The notes beneath the pieces were generated by a model. The model worked only from the letters and a program-made list of their open reading frames with translations, was not told the origin of the DNA and did no database searches. A stretch of 31,202 nucleotides of DNA, taken from NCBI GenBank assembly GCA_005788585.1, contig SYBY01000528.1, positions 1 through 31,202 of the forward strand. The letters run 5' to 3'. Positions 15,565 through 22,873 of the stretch are shown here, one piece after another (the stretch's first letter is position 1; every line of letters starts with the position of its first letter). Origin of the DNA: Actinomycetota bacterium. GTDB taxonomy: Bacteria > Actinomycetota > Thermoleophilia > Solirubrobacterales > Solirubrobacteraceae. Both the position numbers and the translations under genes were made by a program.

Positions 15565-16881
15565 CTATGGGCGGTCTGCGAGCGCGGCGCAGTTCGAGGC
15601 CGGCGGGCTCCCGGCCAGGCGCTCGATGAGCCACCGCTGGGCGGTCGGGGTGTGGCTGATCAGGAGTGAGACATGGTTGCCGCCGGTGCCGCCGGTTGAC
15701 GCGGATTGGCGGACGCCGATGTAGGTCACCTCTGCGCCCAGGGCACACCAGTCGACGGCGAGCTGCCGGGCCTGGCGGTGGGGAACGATGTCATCGCGTG
15801 TTCCGGTGAGGACGAGGACGGGCACGGGCGGCTTGGCGCGCCCCAGTCGCTGCGCGTCGACCACATCGCGGACCATCGGGTCGGTGGCGGCAAGCTGAGC
15901 GATCGACCGGCCGCCCGTCAGCCAGCGAGTCGTGCGCTGGAAGCCGAACGTCGCCATCGAATCCAGCTCGCACTGCCGGGTGAGCCGTTGCAGGACCCTC
16001 TTCCCGGTCGGAGTGGCTTCGGCATCCACGATGCGACCGAGCTGCGGATAGGTCTGGACGAACCCATTGACGGCGTAGCCGATCACGCCGGTCAGCGCCG
16101 TGCCATCTACGGCGCGCATCACGGCGGCCAGATCGGCCGGGGGACCGCCGACGTACGCCGCGGCGAGGTTCACCTCGGGCGCGTAGCCGGTCGCGAGCTC
16201 GACGGCGGCCCCGGCTGCCGCACCCCCCTGGGAGTACCCGTAGACGCCGACGGCCGACGCACCGGTGATGGACGTTCCGGGCAGGCGGAGTGCCGCGCGG
16301 GCGGCGTCCAAAACGGCGTGTCCCTGGTCGAGACGGCTCATGTACGTGTGGAGGCGGTCCGTGGTTCCGAGGCCCACGTAGTCGGTAACCACCACGGCCG
16401 CCCCTCGCCGGACGAGCTGGCTGATGACCGGCCCCTCGTAGCCGAAGTTGGTCCCCCCGGCCACCCGGCTGACCAGCCCGCGCTCGAGGCCGTACGAAGG
16501 TGCGCACCCATCCGCCTGTCCCTGGGTGCCCGGGGCGAAGACGACGAGCGGGCGCGGACCTTGGCCGCTGTACGGCACCTCGGGTTCGATGTATGTCCCG
16601 GTGACGGCGACGGGAAGCCCGTTGGCATCGGTGGATCGATACATGATGCGGGTCGCGATCCCGGGCCTGAGCGCCAAACGCATGGGCTCGGTTCGGACCA
16701 CCGCGCCGTTGGCGGCCGGCAGGCTCGCGGGCGGGTCGTAGAAGCCTGCGGACGTGTCGGCAGACGCGGGTGCGCTCGCCAGGGCTAATGCAGCGGCACC
16801 CCACGCAGTGACGCGCCTGCCTTGCGCCACAGCGCGCGCGGCGGAGTACGACGGGGATGGGCGGAGAGGACGACGCGGCAT
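15565..16881 (-). CDS. Secreted lipase, LIP (secretory lipase) family
   Basis: An extracellular alpha/beta-hydrolase of 438 residues, like the secretory lipases of Candida and actinobacteria. N-terminal export signal: basic MPRRPLRPSPSYSAARAVAQ, a hydrophobic stretch and an AxA-type site near residue 41 (SAPASA|DT). The nucleophile elbow is VYGYSQGG with Ser217. The acid is Asp363 or Asp364 in TGTRDDIVP, and the catalytic His is His403 in GGNHVSLL. Four Cys residues could form disulfides. ATG 16881 is preferred because the signal peptide begins there; the open frame extends far upstream but overlaps the divergent PucR gene. The amidase follows 15 bases later. The divergent regulator 117 bases away may control the pair. 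Confidence 0.9.
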   Translation of the reverse strand: MPRRPLRPSPSYSAARAVAQGRRVTAWGAAALALASAPASADTSAGFYDPPASLPAANGAVVRTEPMRLALRPGIATRIMYRSTDANGLPVAVTGTYIEPEVPYSGQGPRPLVVFAPGTQGQADGCAPSYGLERGLVSRVAGGTNFGYEGPVISQLVRRGAAVVVTDYVGLGTTDRLHTYMSRLDQGHAVLDAARAALRLPGTSITGASAVGVYGYSQGGAAAGAAVELATGYAPEVNLAAAYVGGPPADLAAVMRAVDGTALTGVIGYAVNGFVQTYPQLGRIVDAEATPTGKRVLQRLTRQCELDSMATFGFQRTTRWLTGGRSIAQLAATDPMVRDVVDAQRLGRAKPPVPVLVLTGTRDDIVPHRQARQLAVDWCALGAEVTYIGVRQSASTGGTGGNHVSLLISHTPTAQRWLIERLAGSPPASNCAALADRP

Positions 16882-16986
16882 GAGCACCTCGGGGAGCGAA
16901 TCGACGCGTCGCAGACTCGTCGCGAGCAGGGCCGCGGGCAAGAGGCACAATCCCCTCGATGTCGACCCGCGGTTGTGCAGAGTGCA

Positions 16987-16992
16987 TAAGCT
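16987..16992 (+). promoter_or_regulatory. Putative -10 element (TAAGCT) of the PucR-type regulator
   Basis: TAAGCT ends exactly six bases before GTG 16999, implying a leaderless transcript. The 117-base gap to the divergent lipase start should hold both promoters. Confidence 0.5.
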
Positions 16993-16998
16993 CGTCGG

Positions 16999-18222
16999 GT
17001 GCCCCCTGCGACGTCCGACGAGCGAGTTGCGGCGCTGGTGCGTCGAGTGATCGACCAGGTCCTCGTCAGGCAGCTCGACCTGCTCACGGGAATCGAGCAC
17101 GCAGTCCTGCGCAACCAGTCCGAGCACGTCCGCGACGACGCGCAGCTCGTGACGGCGATTCGTCGGTCCGTGCGCTCGAATGTGATGACCTGGCTGCAAG
17201 CGATGTACCGCGACCCGCTCGCCGAGGTCTCCGCCAACGACGGGCTCGATGCTGTCGCGGTTGCGGCGGAGTTCCGTACGCGCGGTCTCGAGGACGAGTC
17301 GGTGATCGCCTTCCGAGATGGTCAGGGCGCGGCGTGGGATCTCTGGGTCGCGATCGGGGCAGAGGTCATCACCGAGCCGGAGGACCTCCGCGCGTTTCTC
17401 ACCCGTAGCGCGCGGTCGTTCTACGCCTACATCGATGCCACGGTGGCTGCGATCTCCGATGCCATGGAGCGACCCTCGGGTGCGCCAGATCACGACCAGC
17501 GCCGCCAGCAAGCAGTCCTGCGGCTTCTGCAACCTGGGGCCGCTCCGGGCCTGGATCTCGAGCAGGCGCTCGGATACCGCTTGGATCAGCACCACCTGGC
17601 GGCGGTCGTCCGGACCGTCGATAAGCAGGACTCGGCCGAGGTGCTCGACGCCGCCTCAGCTGCGCTGAGGGCCGTCGTCGCTCCCCGCGCCGTCCTCGAA
17701 GTCGCCGCAGCGCCGATGACGCGCTGGCTCTGGATCGCCGGCGAACCGCGGCAGCCCGCGGACGCGCTGATCGCGGCCGTCGATCCCGTCCAGGGCGCCC
17801 GCCTGGCCCTCGGGCTTCCCGGGCGCGGCCTGGAGGGCTTTCGGTTGTCGCACAGGGAGGCACTCGGTGCGCAGGACGTGATCGGCAGGTCGGAGGTTCA
17901 GCGCACCGGCACGTGGGCGGACCTCGAGCTCCCTTCGCTGCTCTTGAGCCGTCCCGCCGAAGCCGAGCGTTTCGTCGCCCGTACGCTCGGCGAGTTCGCC
18001 AGTGCGGACCTCGAGCTCCGGGAGACCGTTCGGGCCTACCTCCAACTCGGCAGCAACGCATCCATGACCGCTCGAAGGCTGCACACGCATCGCAACACCA
18101 TCATCGGCAGGATCAAGCGCGCTGATGCTCTGCTGCCGCAGCCCGTCGCGGAGAACGGCGTGAACATCGCATGCGCCCTGGTCGCCGCGCGGTGGCTCGT
18201 CGTCCCTCAGCGGCTCGACTGA
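16999..18222 (+). CDS. PucR/CdaR-type transcriptional regulator
   Basis: A 407-residue activator-type regulator. The C-terminus carries the PucR helix-turn-helix (LRETVRAYLQLGSNASMTARRLHTHRNT split across residues about 343-370, then RIKRADALL). The middle is a GGDEF-like CdaR domain and the N-terminal 150 residues are a helical sensory region. GTG 16999 is fixed by a -10-like TAAGCT six bases upstream. It is divergent from the lipase-amidase pair, so it most likely regulates those hydrolases in response to a substrate-derived signal. Binding sites are not obvious by eye. Confidence 0.88.
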   Translation: MPPATSDERVAALVRRVIDQVLVRQLDLLTGIEHAVLRNQSEHVRDDAQLVTAIRRSVRSNVMTWLQAMYRDPLAEVSANDGLDAVAVAAEFRTRGLEDESVIAFRDGQGAAWDLWVAIGAEVITEPEDLRAFLTRSARSFYAYIDATVAAISDAMERPSGAPDHDQRRQQAVLRLLQPGAAPGLDLEQALGYRLDQHHLAAVVRTVDKQDSAEVLDAASAALRAVVAPRAVLEVAAAPMTRWLWIAGEPRQPADALIAAVDPVQGARLALGLPGRGLEGFRLSHREALGAQDVIGRSEVQRTGTWADLELPSLLLSRPAEAERFVARTLGEFASADLELRETVRAYLQLGSNASMTARRLHTHRNTIIGRIKRADALLPQPVAENGVNIACALVAARWLVVPQRLD

Positions 18223-18228
18223 CGGCGC

Positions 18229-18846
18229 CTAATACCCAGCCCGGACGATGGCTTGGATCGCTGCCGTGTTCAGGCCGACGGACAGGAACCCCAGCGACGT
18301 GAGCTGGAGGTACTTCGCGATGAGGCGCGTCGGGCGGTCGAGTACGAAGATGATCTCGCTCCTGGCCGTGTACGACCGCCCGGTCGATGGCACGACCGTC
18401 CCGTCGGGGAATCGCCAAGGCGCGAGGAACGTGCCGCGTTCGACGAGATTGAGGAAGACGAGATCTCCGCAGCTGCGCATCCTCCGTACCTCCCACCGCT
18501 CGTCGGGGAAGGCGATGACGAAGTCCTCGAACATCACACGCCACCTCTCGCGCGTCATCGAGCGCAGCGTGGTGTTGGAGACGCGGACGAAACGTGGTGT
18601 GGTCAGCGCGTACGCCGCGGCGACATCCTGCCGGTTGTACGCGTCGACGTAGCGCTGGATCGTTTCCTCGTTCGCAGGGTTCCGCACGCACCAGCCGGAA
18701 CGCTGAGTGGCGCTGGAGGCGGCTGCATTCGCGGGACTGGCGAAGGCCGCCGCACAGGCAAGACCGGCGAAGACAGGGGTGGCGAACCCCAGTACGACTG
18801 CACGGATTCGGCTGCCGGTTGACGCTGGACTGGCGCGACGGGACAT
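18229..18846 (-). CDS. Secreted SnoaL/NTF2-like protein
   Basis: A 205-residue exported protein. The N-terminus has arginines, a hydrophobic stretch (VVLGFATPVFAGLACAAAFA) and a cleavage site near residue 42 (SPANA|AA). The mature part is a single NTF2-like cone: NEETIQRYVDAYNRQDVAAAYALTTP at its start, then a beta-rich half ending YLQLTSLGFLSVG. These folds serve as polyketide-cyclase-like enzymes, ketosteroid isomerase-like enzymes or binding domains. No catalytic Asp-His pair can be assigned with confidence. AAGGAG lies four bases before ATG 18846. It converges with the PucR gene (6 bases between stops) and is divergent from a TetR gene, with a palindrome between them. Confidence 0.8.
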   Translation of the reverse strand: MSRRASPASTGSRIRAVVLGFATPVFAGLACAAAFASPANAAASSATQRSGWCVRNPANEETIQRYVDAYNRQDVAAAYALTTPRFVRVSNTTLRSMTRERWRVMFEDFVIAFPDERWEVRRMRSCGDLVFLNLVERGTFLAPWRFPDGTVVPSTGRSYTARSEIIFVLDRPTRLIAKYLQLTSLGFLSVGLNTAAIQAIVRAGY

Positions 18847-18917
18847 GCGGCTCCTTGTGCGACGGGGATGACGGCGACTCGCGGCGTAGGCCAACTCGTC
18901 GCGTGTGGCGGTCACCC

Positions 18918-18935
18918 TAGCCGTATGGCTATACG
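18918..18935. promoter_or_regulatory. Palindromic operator candidate between the SnoaL-like and TetR genes
   Basis: Two overlapping dyads occur: TAGCC-GTAT-GGCTA (18918-18931, perfect arms) and CGTAT-GGCT-ATACG (18922-18935). They lie in an AT-richer intergenic stretch 72 bases upstream of the SnoaL-like gene. The core CCGTATGG is also the core of the dyad at 2721-2736. A likely binding site for the adjacent TetR protein. Confidence 0.55.
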
Positions 18936-19099
18936 TTTTCAAAAGTTCGTAAGGCCAGGCCGCCGGATTCAGGCGATCTGTGCGGGTACTTGGGCGTTGC
19001 GCCTGACGTATTATGAGAAGCGTCGCCCCGTCCCAGGGGTCGCGCGCACGAGGTCTAGGCTCACCGCCATGCCTGTCGCTCTCGTTATCTGCCAGCCGA

Positions 19100-19726
19100 G
19101 TGCGTAGCCACGGCTGGAACGGCAACCGTCCGGTGTCGGACGAGGAGGCCATCGAGCGCATCCTCGACGCGGCCACAGTGCTCCTTCGCGAGCGCGGCGA
19201 CAAGGCGCGGCTGACCGAGCTGGCCGCCCGTGTCGGGGTCACCCGTCAGACGCTGTATCACTACTTCTCGGGCATCCAGGCCATGCGAATCGCGCTCGGC
19301 CTGCGAGCAACGCACGGGCTCCTCGACCGGCTGGCAGCGCACGTGGCCGGCATCACGGACCCGGTGGATGCTGTGACCGAGGCAGTCGTCTTTGCTTGGG
19401 AGGCGATCGAAGGCGACGAGGTCATCAAGGCCACCCTCGCGCAGCAGGAGGCACAAGGGCGTCACGCCACGAGCAGCGTCACGGCGCGCGCATTGGCCAG
19501 GACCTTCTTGCACGAACTCAGCATCGACTGGCGCGCACACGGATATGACGACGAGGATTTCGACGAGCTTGCCGAAGTGGTGCTGCGGACGCTGTTCTCG
19601 TTGGTACGAGATCCCGGTGATCCACCGCGTGACCCGGAGGCCATGAGGGCTTTCGTCCGCCGCTGGCTCGGGCCGGCGCTCGTCTATCCGCCCATCAAGC
19701 GGGCCGCTGAGTCGATCTCTCGGTAG
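19100..19726 (+). CDS. TetR-family transcriptional regulator
   Basis: TetR-type protein, 208 residues from GTG 19100. The DNA-binding domain covers EEAIERILDAATVLLRERG and then LTELAARVGVTRQTLYHYF, and the remainder is a helical ligand-binding domain. The start is uncertain. ATG 19013 overlaps a TATTAT box (19009-19014) and would add 29 unlikely residues, and GTG 19133 is a shorter option. It is divergent from the secreted SnoaL-like gene and probably represses it, itself or both through the palindrome at 18918-18935. After the stop, 19727-19896 holds no gene I can support. Confidence 0.85.
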   Translation: MRSHGWNGNRPVSDEEAIERILDAATVLLRERGDKARLTELAARVGVTRQTLYHYFSGIQAMRIALGLRATHGLLDRLAAHVAGITDPVDAVTEAVVFAWEAIEGDEVIKATLAQQEAQGRHATSSVTARALARTFLHELSIDWRAHGYDDEDFDELAEVVLRTLFSLVRDPGDPPRDPEAMRAFVRRWLGPALVYPPIKRAAESISR

Positions 19727-19884
19727 ATGGTCTCCAGTCGGTCGACCTAGGGGGAGAACTCCACGTCGCAGAGAACCCGAGCTTGAAGGCTGCTCGGTCC
19801 TCGTGCACGAGGGTGCCCCGCCGGGGACGGCCCTCCAGGCGCCACTCGGCACGATGTGGAGCGGGACGCGACGGCGACGCCCCG

Positions 19885-19890
19885 TACCCT
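19885..19890 (+). promoter_or_regulatory. Putative -10 element (TACCCT) of the MarR gene
   Basis: TACCCT ends exactly six bases before GTG 19897, matching the leaderless-promoter pattern seen at other genes in this window. Confidence 0.5.
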
Positions 19891-19896
19891 GCGCCT

Positions 19897-20403
19897 GTGC
19901 CGTCACCGCAGTTCGACCCCATCGCCGAAGCCCGCCGCCAGTGGGACGCGCAGTGGGACGACCCGCCGACCGCCCAGATGGCGGCGGTCACGTCGATCTT
20001 CCGAGCCCAGCAGATCCTGCTCGCCCGGCTGAATGAACTCCTCGCGGCCGAGGACCTCACGTTCGCGCGCTACGAGGCGCTCATGCTCCTCTTCTACTCG
20101 CGGCGCGGCGAGCTGCCGCTGGGCAAGATCTCCGATCGCCTCCAGGTCCACCGCGCGAGCGTCACCAACGTCGTCGACAAGCTGTGCGAGAGGGGCTACG
20201 TCGAGCGCGTCCCGCACGAGATCGACCGCCGCGCGGTGCTCGCGCGCATCACCCCCGCGGGCAAGCGCGCCGCCAAGAAGGCCACGAAGCTCCTCAACGC
20301 CGCCGATTTCGCGATGGCGCCGCTCGATGCCGACCAGTGCGAGCGGCTCTACGAGACGCTTCGGCCACTGCGCGCGGGTGCCGACGACTTCGAGGACGCT
20401 TGA
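19897..20403 (+). CDS. MarR-family transcriptional regulator
   Basis: A 168-residue winged-helix MarR regulator. Recognition region: LGKISDRLQVHRASVTNVVDKL, with the wing VERVPHEIDRRAVLARITPAG (DRR signature, split here by eye across residues about 100-125). Flanking N- and C-terminal helices form the dimer interface. GTG 19897 is chosen because TACCCT lies six bases upstream; the open frame extends to 19783 without a motif. It sits directly ahead of the mutase genes in the same direction, so it probably controls them, perhaps sensing an acyl-CoA or a related acid. Confidence 0.88.
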   Translation: MPSPQFDPIAEARRQWDAQWDDPPTAQMAAVTSIFRAQQILLARLNELLAAEDLTFARYEALMLLFYSRRGELPLGKISDRLQVHRASVTNVVDKLCERGYVERVPHEIDRRAVLARITPAGKRAAKKATKLLNAADFAMAPLDADQCERLYETLRPLRAGADDFEDA

Positions 20404-20439
20404 CCGGCCATGGGAGATATGCGACCTTCTAACTATCTG

Positions 20440-22095
20440 ATGGCCGCACATACGAAGACCCCAGCGCCGCAGCCGACCCTCGAGGGCTGGCAGGAGGCCT
20501 ACGACGCGACCCCCGAGCGCGACGTCCCCTTCACCACGCTGAGCGGCGAGCCGATCCGCCCGCTCTACACCGAAGCCGACCTTCCCGACCCGGCGACCAT
20601 CGGCCTCCCGGGCCAGTACCCCTTCACCCGCGGCGTGTACCCGTCGATGTACCGCGGCCGCATGTTCACCATGCGCCAGTTCGCCGGCTTCGGCACCGCC
20701 GAGGAGACGAACGAGCGCTTCCGCTACCTCCTCGACCACGGGCAGACCGGCCTGTCGACGGCGTTCGACATGCCGTCGCTCATGGGCCACGACTCCGACC
20801 ACGAGCTCAGCCTCGGCGAGGTCGGCCGCGAGGGCGTGGCCGTCGACACCGTCGACGACATGCAGACCCTCTTCCAGGGGATCGACCTCGGCGACGTCAC
20901 GGTGTCGATGACGATCAACGCACCCGCGGCGATCATGCTCGCCTACTACGTCGTCGCGGCCGAGCGGTCCGGCGTCCCCGCCGACAAGCTCGGCGGCACG
21001 ATCCAGGCGGACATCCTCAAGGAGTACATCGCCCAGAAGGAGTGGTGCTTCCCGATCGACCCGGCAATGCGCCTGCTCGGCGACATGGTCGAGTGGAGCA
21101 CCGAGAAGATGCCGCGTTGGAACTCCGTGTCGATCAGCGGGTACCACATCCGCGAGGCGGGAGCCACGGCCGCGCAGGAGCTCGCGTTCACCTTGAAGGA
21201 CGGGCTGACGTACGTCGAGCAGGCCGTCGAGCGCGGCCTCGACGTCGACGATTTCGCCCCGCGCCTGAGCTTCTTCTTCAACGCGCAGATCGACTTCTTC
21301 GAGGAGATCGCCAAGTACCGCGCCGCCCGCCGCATCTGGGCGCGCGAGCTGAAGGAGACCTTCGGCGCGAAGGACCCGAAGTCGTGGCTCATGCGCTTCC
21401 ACACGCAGACCGCGGGCGTGTCGCTCACGGCGCAGCAGCCGCTGAACAACATCGTCCGCACCGCGATCGAGGCGCTCGCCGGGGTGCTCGGCGGCACCCA
21501 GTCGCTGCACACGAACTCCTACGACGAGGCGCTCGCGCTGCCGACCGAGGAGGCCGTGCGGATCGCGCTGCGCACGCAGCAGATCATCGCCCACGAGACC
21601 GGCGTGACGAACACGATCGACCCGCTCGGTGGCTCGTACTTCGTCGAGGCGCTCACCGACCGGATGGAAGAGCAGGCCTACGGGTACTTCGCCAAGATCG
21701 ACGAGCTCGGCGGCATGGTCGAGGCGGTCAAGCAGAACTACCCGCAGCGCGAGATCGCCGACGCGAGCTACGAGCTCCAGGGTGAGATCGACCACGAGCG
21801 GCGCATCATCGTCGGCGTGAACCGGTACACCGAGGGCGACGACGCCCAGACCCCGATCCTGCGGATCGACCCGGCGCTCGAGCGCAAGCAGGTCGGCAAC
21901 CTCCAGGCCGTCCGCGCCCGGCGCGACGCGGCCGCCGTCGAGGCGACGTTGGCCGAGGTCAAGCGCGTCGCGGCCGAGGGCGGCAACCTCATGCCGTCGC
22001 TGATCGAGGCCGCCCGCGCCCACACCAGCGAGGGCGAGATCGTCCACGCGCTGCAAGAGGTGTGGGGCGACTATCGCGAGACGCCGGTCTTCTGA
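20440..22095 (+). CDS. icmA: Acyl-CoA mutase large subunit, isobutyryl-CoA mutase-like
   Basis: Substrate-binding TIM-barrel subunit of a coenzyme-B12 carbon-skeleton mutase, 551 residues, without the cobalamin domain (supplied by the next gene). Conserved stretches include [34 protein letters not shown] and [18 protein letters not shown]. Two specificity positions stand out. The residue equal to methylmalonyl-CoA mutase Tyr89 is Phe81 (MRQFAGFG), and that equal to Arg207 is Gln199 (EYIAQKEW). Phe plus Gln is the isobutyryl-CoA mutase signature (Phe80, Gln198 in Streptomyces IcmA). Ala108 argues against 2-hydroxyisobutyryl-CoA mutase. ATG 20440 gives nearly identical numbering to IcmA; ATG 20410 and 20419 are alternatives. 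It would interconvert isobutyryl-CoA and n-butyryl-CoA. Confidence 0.88.
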   Translation: MAAHTKTPAPQPTLEGWQEAYDATPERDVPFTTLSGEPIRPLYTEADLPDPATIGLPGQYPFTRGVYPSMYRGRMFTMRQFAGFGTAEETNERFRYLLDHGQTGLSTAFDMPSLMGHDSDHELSLGEVGREGVAVDTVDDMQTLFQGIDLGDVTVSMTINAPAAIMLAYYVVAAERSGVPADKLGGTIQADILKEYIAQKEWCFPIDPAMRLLGDMVEWSTEKMPRWNSVSISGYHIREAGATAAQELAFTLKDGLTYVEQAVERGLDVDDFAPRLSFFFNAQIDFFEEIAKYRAARRIWARELKETFGAKDPKSWLMRFHTQTAGVSLTAQQPLNNIVRTAIEALAGVLGGTQSLHTNSYDEALALPTEEAVRIALRTQQIIAHETGVTNTIDPLGGSYFVEALTDRMEEQAYGYFAKIDELGGMVEAVKQNYPQREIADASYELQGEIDHERRIIVGVNRYTEGDDAQTPILRIDPALERKQVGNLQAVRARRDAAAVEATLAEVKRVAAEGGNLMPSLIEAARAHTSEGEIVHALQEVWGDYRETPVF

Positions 22096-22490
22096 TGATC
22101 CGTGTCGTCGTCGCCAAGCCCGGCCTGGACGGACACGATCGCGGAGCGAAGATCATCGCCCGCGCGCTGCGTGATGCCGGCATGGAGGTCATCTACACCG
22201 GGCTGCACCAGACGCCCGAGCAGATCGTCGAGACCGTGATCCAGGAGGACGCCGATGCGGTGGGCCTCTCGATCCTCTCGGGAGCGCACATGACGCTCGT
22301 GCCCCGGATCGTCGAGCTGCTGAAGGCCCAGGAGGTCGACGACGTGCTCGTCACCGTCGGCGGGACGATCCCGGCCGACGACATCCCCGAGCTCAAGGCG
22401 CTCGGCGTCGCCGAGGTGTTCACGCCCGGGGCGCCGACGCAGAACATCGTGGACTTCATGCGCGCCAACGCGTCGCGTTCGCGCAATTGA
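22095..22490 (+). CDS. icmB: Cobalamin-binding small subunit of the acyl-CoA mutase
   Basis: A 131-residue B12-binding Rossmann domain. The base-off/His-on motif DxHxxG is Asp12, His14 and Gly17 (GLDGHDRG), so His14 is the lower axial cobalt ligand. Further motifs are GLSILSGAH and [11 protein letters not shown] 22095 shares one base with the large-subunit stop (TGATG), which favours equimolar synthesis. Size and separation match IcmB and other split mutases. The GTPase chaperone (MeaB/MeaI) that usually protects such enzymes is not in this window. Confidence 0.92.
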   Translation: MIRVVVAKPGLDGHDRGAKIIARALRDAGMEVIYTGLHQTPEQIVETVIQEDADAVGLSILSGAHMTLVPRIVELLKAQEVDDVLVTVGGTIPADDIPELKALGVAEVFTPGAPTQNIVDFMRANASRSRN

Positions 22491-22552
22491 TCTGAACTCC
22501 CCCTTCCGCGGGTATGACCGAGAGGAACCTGCCGCTGATGAAGGAGCCCGAC

Positions 22553-22864
22553 ATGTCCACGACGCCCGATCTGCACGAGCCGGACACCCACCCGGTCGAT
22601 CCCGCGCCGGCCCCTGCGCCCGCGCCCGCCGATCACGGCCCGGGTGTCGTCAAGCGCACGACGAAGACGGCGTCCCGCGTCGCGCTCGTCGTCGTCGGCG
22701 TGCTCGTCGGCCTGTTCGCCGCCGTGAACACGCGCGACGTCGAGGTGTCCTGGGTCTTCGGTGACCCGCTCCAGACGCCGCTGATCCTGGTGATCGGCCT
22801 GGCGCTGCTCGCGGGCCTGATCATCGGCTGGCTCGCGGCGACGCTCCGTCACCGCGGCTCCTGA
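22553..22864 (+). CDS. LapA/DUF1049-domain membrane protein
   Basis: A 103-residue inner-membrane protein. The cytoplasmic N-terminus is Pro/Ala-rich (APAPAPAPA). Two transmembrane helices follow (ALVVVGVLVGLFAAVN and PLILVIGLALLAGLIIGWLAA), joined by the LapA-type linker TRDVEVSWVFGDPLQ. ATG 22553 is chosen for its strong AAGGAG six bases upstream; an upstream ATG at 22514 is less well placed. In other bacteria LapA-domain proteins take part in lipopolysaccharide assembly or envelope stability. In an actinobacterium the role is undefined. The gene stands alone and converges with the RCC1-repeat gene, leaving 9 bases. Confidence 0.8.
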   Translation: MSTTPDLHEPDTHPVDPAPAPAPAPADHGPGVVKRTTKTASRVALVVVGVLVGLFAAVNTRDVEVSWVFGDPLQTPLILVIGLALLAGLIIGWLAATLRHRGS

Positions 22865-22873
22865 CGCGGGCGC

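Noticed and set aside
15565..17595. Lipase extended to a 676-residue protein
   Set aside because: The extra N-terminal part overlaps the divergent PucR gene and carries no motif; a signal peptide begins at the ATG at 16881.
14041..19726. Horizontally acquired island
   Set aside because: Some lines have slightly lower GC by eye, but others match the neighbours; there is no tRNA, integrase, transposase or flanking repeat.
20404..20440. Cobalamin riboswitch before the B12-dependent mutase
   Set aside because: Only 36 bases separate the MarR stop from the preferred start, which is far too short for that RNA.
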